A DNA stretch of 18,179 nucleotides, taken from NCBI GenBank assembly GCA_903861055.1, contig CAIOSU010000289.1:1-18179 (forward strand), given 5' to 3'. The DNA is from an uncultured bacterium (GTDB lineage Bacteria > Bacteroidota > Bacteroidia > Chitinophagales > CAIOSU01). Position 1 is the first letter of the stretch, and each line of letters starts with the position of its first letter. Below the pieces are notes generated by a model. The model had not been told where the DNA came from. It was given only the letters and a program-made list of their open reading frames with translations, and ran no database searches. Of this stretch, positions 7,244 to 13,400 are shown piece by piece. The position numbers and the translations under genes were made by a program.

Positions 7244-7998
7244 TTACATTCTTAGAGACACTCAAAGTACGGAACGAAGTATTGTTTTATTTCAGTTTGG
7301 TCAGCGCTTTGATGGCTGTTTTTTGCCTGGTATTGGTTAAACTTTACCCAATTGATTTGTTAGGCACCAGTGCTTGGTTCAAGCCATTTAAGTTTTGGCT
7401 GTCGTCGGCAATTTTGGCAAGTACTATGGCTTGGTACTTGTGTTACTTAGGCAAAGGATCTGACGTACATTTTTATTCATGGGGTTTGATATTATTGTTG
7501 CTGGTTGAAGATGTGTACATTACCTGGCAAGCCAGCGAAGGCCAATTGTCGCATTTTAATGTCTCATCGCCATTTTATTCGCTTATGTTCAGTGTTATGG
7601 CGTTTTGCGCCGTGGGCATTGCGCTTTGGACGGCCTATTTTGGTCTATTGTTTTTTATTCGCGATTTCCCGTCATTGCCACCAGCTTATCTTTGGGGTAT
7701 TCGTTTGGGTATTATAGTGTTTGTGGTTTTTGCCTTACAAGGATTAACCATGGGTTCGCAACTCTCGCATACCGTTGGCGCACCCGATGGAACCAAAGGC
7801 TTGCCAGTGGTCGGGTGGAGCCGCAAGTTTGGCGATTTGCGTATTGCACATTTTCTGGGTATGCATGCGCTACAAATTATACCATTGGTTTCTTTCTATT
7901 TGCTTCGAGATGCAAAGTGGGCCATTGCATTCGGTATTGGTTACCTCCTGTTTACCAGTTTCACGTTTTGGTGGGCCTTGCAGGGTAGGGGATGGTAA
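7240..7998 (+). CDS. Uncharacterised multi-pass membrane protein
   Basis: A 252-residue protein with about seven hydrophobic segments (roughly 14-35, 48-70, 79-95, 112-140, 149-171, 203-222, 226-247), so an integral inner-membrane protein. The loop before the last two helices is rich in motif-like residues: SHTVG (176-180), GLPVVGWS (187-194), GDLRIAHF (198-205) and GMHALQ (207-212). These resemble a conserved block I recall from uncharacterised bacterial membrane proteins, but I cannot name the family. His177, His204 and His209 could be metal or heme ligands, which is speculation. It overlaps the SDR stop by 4 nt, so it is translationally coupled to the dehydrogenase and may act with it at the membrane. 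Confidence 0.85.
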   Translation: MITFLETLKVRNEVLFYFSLVSALMAVFCLVLVKLYPIDLLGTSAWFKPFKFWLSSAILASTMAWYLCYLGKGSDVHFYSWGLILLLLVEDVYITWQASEGQLSHFNVSSPFYSLMFSVMAFCAVGIALWTAYFGLLFFIRDFPSLPPAYLWGIRLGIIVFVVFALQGLTMGSQLSHTVGAPDGTKGLPVVGWSRKFGDLRIAHFLGMHALQIIPLVSFYLLRDAKWAIAFGIGYLLFTSFTFWWALQGRGW

Positions 7999-8070
7999 AC
8001 TAAAACTCGCCATATAGTTTCCCGATCTCCCAAAAAATACCTAAGTTTAGTATGGGCAATAGTCGACAGA

Positions 8071-8084
8071 CCACGGTCCACGGT
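8071..8084. repeat. CCACGGT heptamer, two tandem copies
   Basis: CCACGGT repeats twice without a gap in the 151-bp spacer between the membrane protein and GMC oxidoreductase genes. It is preceded by GTCGACAGA. A different tandem heptamer lies about 29 bp downstream. I see no hairpin terminator in this spacer and no promoter matching the phylum consensus. Confidence 0.7.
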
Positions 8085-8112
8085 TTTACTTTAATAGCAT
8101 AACCATGATTCA

Positions 8113-8144
8113 GTCTTGTGTCTTGTGTCTTGCGTCTTGTGTCT
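8113..8144. repeat. GTCTTGT heptamer array, 4.6 copies
   Basis: GTCTTGT, GTCTTGT, GTCTTGC, GTCTTGT and a terminal GTCT run in tandem at 8113-8144, ending 5 nt before the ATG of the GMC oxidoreductase. The array occupies the place where the ribosome would bind, and copy-number change there could alter expression. The single T-to-C change is the only deviation. Confidence 0.85.
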
Positions 8145-8149
8145 AAAAT

Positions 8150-9751
8150 ATGAAAGACTACATCATCATCGGCTCCGGTTTCGGGGGAAGTGTTTCGGCC
8201 ATGCGGCTGGCAGAGAAGGGTTATAGTGTAACGGTGCTAGAAAAAGGCAAGCGCTACGAGGCCAAAGATTTCCCAAAAACCAACTGGAACGCCCCCAAGT
8301 ACCTATGGGTGCCTGTGTTGAAATGGTTTGGCTTTCAAAAACTAACCTTCTTTAAGGATGTCTTTATCCTGAGCGGTGTTGGTGTTGGTGGTGGCAGCTT
8401 GGTATATGCCAATACGCACTTTGTGCCGCCCGATTCATTCTTTAACAACCCAGCTTGGTCGCACATAAAAGATTGGAAAACAGTGCTGATGCCCTATTAT
8501 CGAAAGGCACAGTTTATGTTGGGTAGTACCAAGGTAAACAGGGAGTACCCGGAAGATACCTTTTTGAAGGAGGTAGCGCAAGACATGGGCCGCGGCGATA
8601 GCTATGGGCATGTAGATGTGGGTGTGTACTTTGGGGATACCAAAAATGCCATCGACCCATACTTTAATGGCCTTGGCCCTAAGCGAAAAGGCTGTATTGA
8701 ATGCGCAGGCTGTATGGTTGGCTGTAGGTATGATGCTAAAAACACCCTCGACAAGAACTACTTATACTTTGCTCAACAATACGGTGCCGAAGTGGTGGCC
8801 GAAACGATAGTTACCAAAATTGAGTACCTAAACGATGTGTACCATGTGCATACCCAAAGTAGCACCTCTTGGTTTAGAAAGAAGGTAAAGGTATACCAAT
8901 CTAAAGGATTGGTGGTGAGCGGTGGCGTGCTGGGTACTATGGATTTGCTGTTGAAGCAAAAGTATGCCCTCAAAACCATGCCCAACCTTAGCGATAGGCT
9001 AGGGGAGAATCTGCGCACCAATTCTGAATCGTTGTGCGGGGTAATGGGCGGTAACCAGAAACTGAATCACGGGGTGGCTATCAGTTCAGTTTTCAATCCA
9101 GATGACCATACTCATGTGGAGATTGTAAAATACTCCAATGGCTCCGATGCACTGGCACGATTGAGCACACTGGCTACTGGAGAAGGCAAGCCTCTGGTGC
9201 GGACCGCCAAAATGATCGGTAACTTGATTACTAAACCTCGTTCGGTTATCAAGTTTATGTTTAATCGCAAACTGGCCAGTACGTCCATTATTTTTTTAGT
9301 GATGCAGACGCTGGACAGCTCCATGAAAATGGTTTGGAAAAGAGGACTTTTTGGAGGCAGCATGGCCATTGATAATAGCGGCCAAGATAAAGTGCCGGCT
9401 TATATACCCATAGGGCAAGAGGTAATGAACCGCTATGCCGAAAAAACGGGCGGTGTGCCGATGAATGCCGTAACCGAAGTAATGTTCAATATGAGCACCA
9501 CGGCGCACATATTAGGCGGTTGCCCAATGGGCGAAACAGCAGACAAGGGTGTGGTGAACGAAAACTTCCAGGTGTTTGGCTACCCGAATATGTACATTTT
9601 GGATGGCTCCATCATTCCTTGCAACTTAGGCGTTAACCCTAGCCTTAGCATTACTGCCTTAAGCGAATATGCCATGGCTCAGGTACCTGAAAAAGCTGGT
9701 AACGCAAACCAGCCACTGGAAAGGAGGATGGCTGAAGGGATGATTGCGTAA
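8150..9751 (+). CDS. GMC-family FAD oxidoreductase, cholesterol-oxidase-like
   Basis: A 533-residue flavoprotein that oxidises an alcohol group of an unknown, possibly sterol-like or lipid, substrate. The ADP-binding motif is GSGFGGS (8-14), and the second FAD motif is GVGVGGGSLVYAN (76-88). The C-terminal catalytic region has TTAHILGGCPMG (450-461) with likely catalytic His453, and GYPNMYILDGSIIP (477-490) followed by Asn496 in VNPSLSITALSE. A cluster at Cys182, 185, 188 and 192 (CxxCxxCxxxC), followed by DAKNTLDKNYL, resembles the cysteine-rich insert I associate with ChoD-like members. There is no signal peptide, so it is probably cytoplasmic or peripheral. It lies 151 bp after the membrane protein gene on the same strand and may belong to the TetR-controlled set or have its own promoter. 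Confidence 0.9.
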   Translation: MKDYIIIGSGFGGSVSAMRLAEKGYSVTVLEKGKRYEAKDFPKTNWNAPKYLWVPVLKWFGFQKLTFFKDVFILSGVGVGGGSLVYANTHFVPPDSFFNNPAWSHIKDWKTVLMPYYRKAQFMLGSTKVNREYPEDTFLKEVAQDMGRGDSYGHVDVGVYFGDTKNAIDPYFNGLGPKRKGCIECAGCMVGCRYDAKNTLDKNYLYFAQQYGAEVVAETIVTKIEYLNDVYHVHTQSSTSWFRKKVKVYQSKGLVVSGGVLGTMDLLLKQKYALKTMPNLSDRLGENLRTNSESLCGVMGGNQKLNHGVAISSVFNPDDHTHVEIVKYSNGSDALARLSTLATGEGKPLVRTAKMIGNLITKPRSVIKFMFNRKLASTSIIFLVMQTLDSSMKMVWKRGLFGGSMAIDNSGQDKVPAYIPIGQEVMNRYAEKTGGVPMNAVTEVMFNMSTTAHILGGCPMGETADKGVVNENFQVFGYPNMYILDGSIIPCNLGVNPSLSITALSEYAMAQVPEKAGNANQPLERRMAEGMIA

Positions 9752-9759
9752 TGCTGCCA

Positions 9760-9785
9760 ATTTGAAAATGTGCTAATTTGAAAAT
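9760..9785 (+). repeat. 26-bp inverted repeat, left copy
   Basis: This 26-bp sequence, containing the core AATGTGCTAAT, is the exact reverse complement of 10383-10408. It starts 8 nt after the GMC oxidoreductase stop codon. A further AATTTGAAAA follows at 9783-9792, giving three copies of that decamer here. The rest of the 112-bp spacer to 9863 shows no gene. Confidence 0.9.
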
Positions 9786-9863
9786 TTGAAAATGATTTTA
9801 TTGCTGAGAAGGTAAAGTATAGCAAACGTATTAACCACTAGATTAGGAATGAGGTCTCTCCCT

Positions 9864-10384
9864 TTAATCCCAGATTCTATCGCTATCAGCTTTGGCTATG
9901 TAACTATCTAATAATCGCAAATCCGTGAAAATGGGGACTAATATCTCTACAAAGCGCATTTGGTTTGCTTTAGTATCTGCATAAGCAAAAAAAGCACCTC
10001 CTTCTGGGTCAAAATCTATATGAGATAGCAATGAAGGGTCTACTTTCTCCAGTATTTGCGCAATATGCCCAGCCCACGATTCGCCATTGCCACTATATCC
10101 ATGCTTTTCAAATACGCCAGTGTACTTAATCAATACGGAGTCTTCTTCATTATATAGATAGACAGCAATGGTATTGCGGGGGTCGTCTAGTACCGAAAAC
10201 GGATGATAGCTTGTTATGGTATATCCACCGTCGGTGTATTCAGGTTCTGCGCCAGGTGTGGCATTTATAGGGCTAGCAGTAGGATTCTCTTCGCTAGCAT
10301 TTTTGCACGAAGTTGAAATGCTTAGGACAGCAATTGCAAAAATAACTGCGGTATACCAAATAAGCTTGCTGATGGAAAAACCAT
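9864..10384 (-). CDS. Imm51-like lipoprotein, start disrupted or non-canonical
   Basis: The open frame runs from just after a TAA at 10394-10392 down to the stop at 9864, about 175 codons. Its N-terminus reads SKLIWYTAVIFAIAVLSIS then TSCKN, a lipoprotein signal with Cys at 10307-10305, then a Ser/Glu/Pro linker. The C-terminal 120 residues carry HGYSGNGESWAGHI and HIDFDPEGGAFFAYA, which resemble immunity protein family Imm51. Imm51 proteins neutralise polymorphic toxins; lipidation would place this one in the periplasm, an inference. There is no in-frame ATG, GTG or TTG before 10133. An ATG at 10384-10382 enters this frame only if the T5 run at 10380-10376 had six Ts. It may be a sequencing indel, a pseudogene or a rare ATC/ATT start. 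The coordinates include that candidate ATG. Confidence 0.6.
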
Positions 10385-10408
10385 TTTCAAATTAGCACAT
10401 TTTCAAAT
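10383..10408 (-). repeat. 26-bp inverted repeat, right copy
   Basis: This is the perfect reverse complement of 9760-9785. On the minus strand it begins 13 nt after the PorU2-like stop at 10422, and its 3' end overlaps the out-of-frame ATG of the Imm51-like gene. In both copies the repeat starts 8-13 nt past the stop codon of the preceding gene and reads in that gene's sense direction. Confidence 0.9.
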
Positions 10409-10421
10409 CCGAAAATTGAAC

Positions 10422-13400
10422 CTACCTCGCCAAATACATCTTACCAAATCCGCTCTTGAAGTATTTATCTGCACCTGTGCCCATTTTCTCAATGCTTTGG
10501 CCGTCAATTGAGGCTACTATGCGGTAAAGGTATAGACCGTTGCCGAGTGGGTCGCCGTATTGATCGGTGCCGTTCCAGGCAAACTCGGTTATGTTTCGGC
10601 CAATGCGGATAGGTCCCAACTCATCCAACATAATTTCGCGCACCACTTTACCCGATACGGTCATTATCTGTATTTTGAAGAATGTAGGCACTTGCGAACC
10701 CGTAAGCGTAAATACAAACCTAGTTTGGGTAGTAAACGGGTTCGGGTAGTTAAGCACATTGCTTATCATCGATTTGTTGATGATTTCGAACGAAAGACGA
10801 TAATCAATACCATCGCCGGCTACACCATAAGTACCCGATACGTTAGCACTCCTGTCTTGCGCTTGTACCAATAGTTCATATGTGCCGTCTTGCTCAAAGG
10901 TTTTGTTAAGCTGCACCTCGGCTAAGTTGTTTTTATTGTTGGCTTGGCTGGTGGTTGCAGGGCGAAACTGCACCCTTGGGTCGGTAAAGTTTTGGCGTAT
11001 TAGTTGTCCATCAGGATATTTCAAGAATACATTAAGCAACGAGGTGTCGTTCAAAGCCAAGAAGCGATTCTCATCCTTCAGCTTAATCAATATCTCTGGC
11101 TCAGCCGAAACGATGTCACCGTTGATGATGTGCACATTATCGAACGTTACATCTAACAGCGGGTTCGCAATATCGCCTTGCTGGCGGAACTGCAATATGC
11201 CCAAGTTATTGAAATGGAACTGCTCCGGTTGGTCATCATCAGGGTTTATTTCTATTATCAACGTATTGATGTCATCCAGACAATTGCAGCTAGAGTTGAA
11301 TTGATACGAAAGATTAACCGATTGGAAAGCTTTCAGCGAATCATAGCGAATGTACTCGGTATATTCGGCCCTATTCGATGTTAGGATGGAGTATTTCACC
11401 AAAAGGCTGTCCATATCCACGGGCGATACGTTCTCTACCGCTATATCCAGTTTCAAGTTGTCGCCCAATGTAATGGAATCGGTAAACTGATACAGCTGGA
11501 AAGCGTTCAAGGCAGCCTCAGGTACTTTTTTGTAAAGCACGCGCCAGTAGTCAAGTTGCACCGGGGTTCGTGTGCTATCGTCACGGGTAGTTAGCTTCAA
11601 CTTTAGGTACGGATATTGTGTTGCATTAATGTTAGTTAATGGCTCATCCAAATTGGTCAAATTAGGAATCAAAACGGTTTCAATACCGGCATTATTTACC
11701 CCAATAACATCAATACTGGCAATGTCGTTAGGTAATGCATCTATGGAGTTCCAGCGCCAATGTACTGAGCCCCATTCAAAAGCAGGGCCAATAAGTGGTG
11801 TGGTCATTTGGCCTTCGTACCAGCTGGCAGTTACGCTCGTGTTGAAATTCAGTATGTCGTTTATACTATTACCTGATACTTCTTGTGTTGTGCTAGTGTT
11901 GCCTTTAGTAGTAAACATTATCCAAGGCGAACTCCCGCTTTGGTTCACTAGTTGCGGTATATCAGTTGAGCCCAAATCGGTAAAGGTTTGTTGTAATGGC
12001 GCACCCCAGCCAGCATAGTTGGCAAAGTTTACACTGTACACCAGCACATAGTAGCCATTGGGTATACTGTTCACAAAATCAACGATGCGTTGCTGCCAAT
12101 AAGCCGTATTTACCGGAAACATAAAGCCGCCCACATCAATGGTTTTGCAATGGATGCTCTTATGGATGCTATTTATTTTGTATCCCGATTGGGCATCGGT
12201 TACCACATCGGCATAGCGGCTCACCCAATTGTTGCCTGTCGATGGGTCAATAACGGCAATGGTAACACCGGCAGGAAACCCACCACTACCACCGCAGTTC
12301 CAATCTTGCTTTTTTACGTTGTTTATAAAGTACGCCATTTGATCAAACGGCACAGCACCGCCTTGTCCGTCCCAGGTGCCGGTGCGCACGGCAATGGTCT
12401 TTATATCGTCAGCAAATTTAAATTGGCGGTCAGCAGGTAGTTCTAGGTTTTGGAAATCATCTTTAAGATACTGGTAGTAGTGGCTTTGGTTCCAGCCTGG
12501 GAATTCATCTTGGATGTAGATAAACGAACTGTTCCTCCAACGATATGGCGTGCCAGCTCCGGTTGAGTCAATACCAACGCGCCAGTAGTATACCGTGCTA
12601 TCGGTCATCACTGTTCCGGGTGTCCAGCTCAGCACTCCACCTGTTTGCACTAGGCTAGTGCTTCGTTTTACCGGGCTATTGAACAACTCGGTAGTGTCAA
12701 TCTCCATGATATAAGTCTTTTGCAGTGCAAAAGCATTAGCGGTGGAAGCTTTTAAAATAACTCCTTGGTTGGGTACTATGGCAAAATCGTATGGATGGAT
12801 AGGGTAAACATCTTCGGAGAGTATACTGAAGGTAAGTCCCAAAGTGTTGTTGGTTTCTGACAGCTCTAAGGGCACTTTATCGCCAGCATCAATCGTTATC
12901 TGCAGGTTGTTTAAGCCAAATGCCTCACCCGAACCCGTTGGCAAGGTTAGTTTAAAAGTATCCAGATAGTTAGTACCATCCACCGATAAGTTGTAAGTAA
13001 ACGACGTACCGTCGGGCAGGGTGCGTATTACCTCCAAGTTTATTTGCGTATCAATAGCCATTCCGAGGTTGGCAATAGCTACGTATAGGTCAAATGAATC
13101 GGTTTGAAGGGTAACAATAGGAGGGTCGAAAAACACGTTTTGGGCCTCAAGTGCATAATCGGGCTTAGGGTGCGGGTTTATTTTTAGGGCTGGGTCGCCA
13201 TGCAAAATAAGGTCTTGTGCTACCATTCTATTGAACGAGCTATTGCAGCAACTTTCAATATCAGCAATGGTTTTTTTCATTAGCTCGCCCACGGTACTCA
13301 GGTAATTCTTGGGCGAAAGGTTGAAATAGAAATTACGACTGTAAGTACTCAAACCATTTGATGAGGATAAGGCAGTAGTTGCCAAGAACGCTATGGCTCC

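Noticed and set aside
7505..8017. Alternative plus-strand frames within the membrane protein gene
   Set aside because: The main frame has clear transmembrane periodicity and ATGA coupling; the other frames are shadows.
8113..8144. Possible CRISPR-like array
   Set aside because: The units are only 7 bp, directly abutting, with no spacers and no cas genes nearby.
9752..9863. Intrinsic terminator between the convergent GMC oxidase and Imm51-like genes
   Set aside because: I found only A/T-rich repeats, with no G/C stem followed by a T-tract.
9760..10408. A classical transposon or insertion sequence
   Set aside because: Inverted repeats are present, but there is no transposase gene and no visible target-site duplication.
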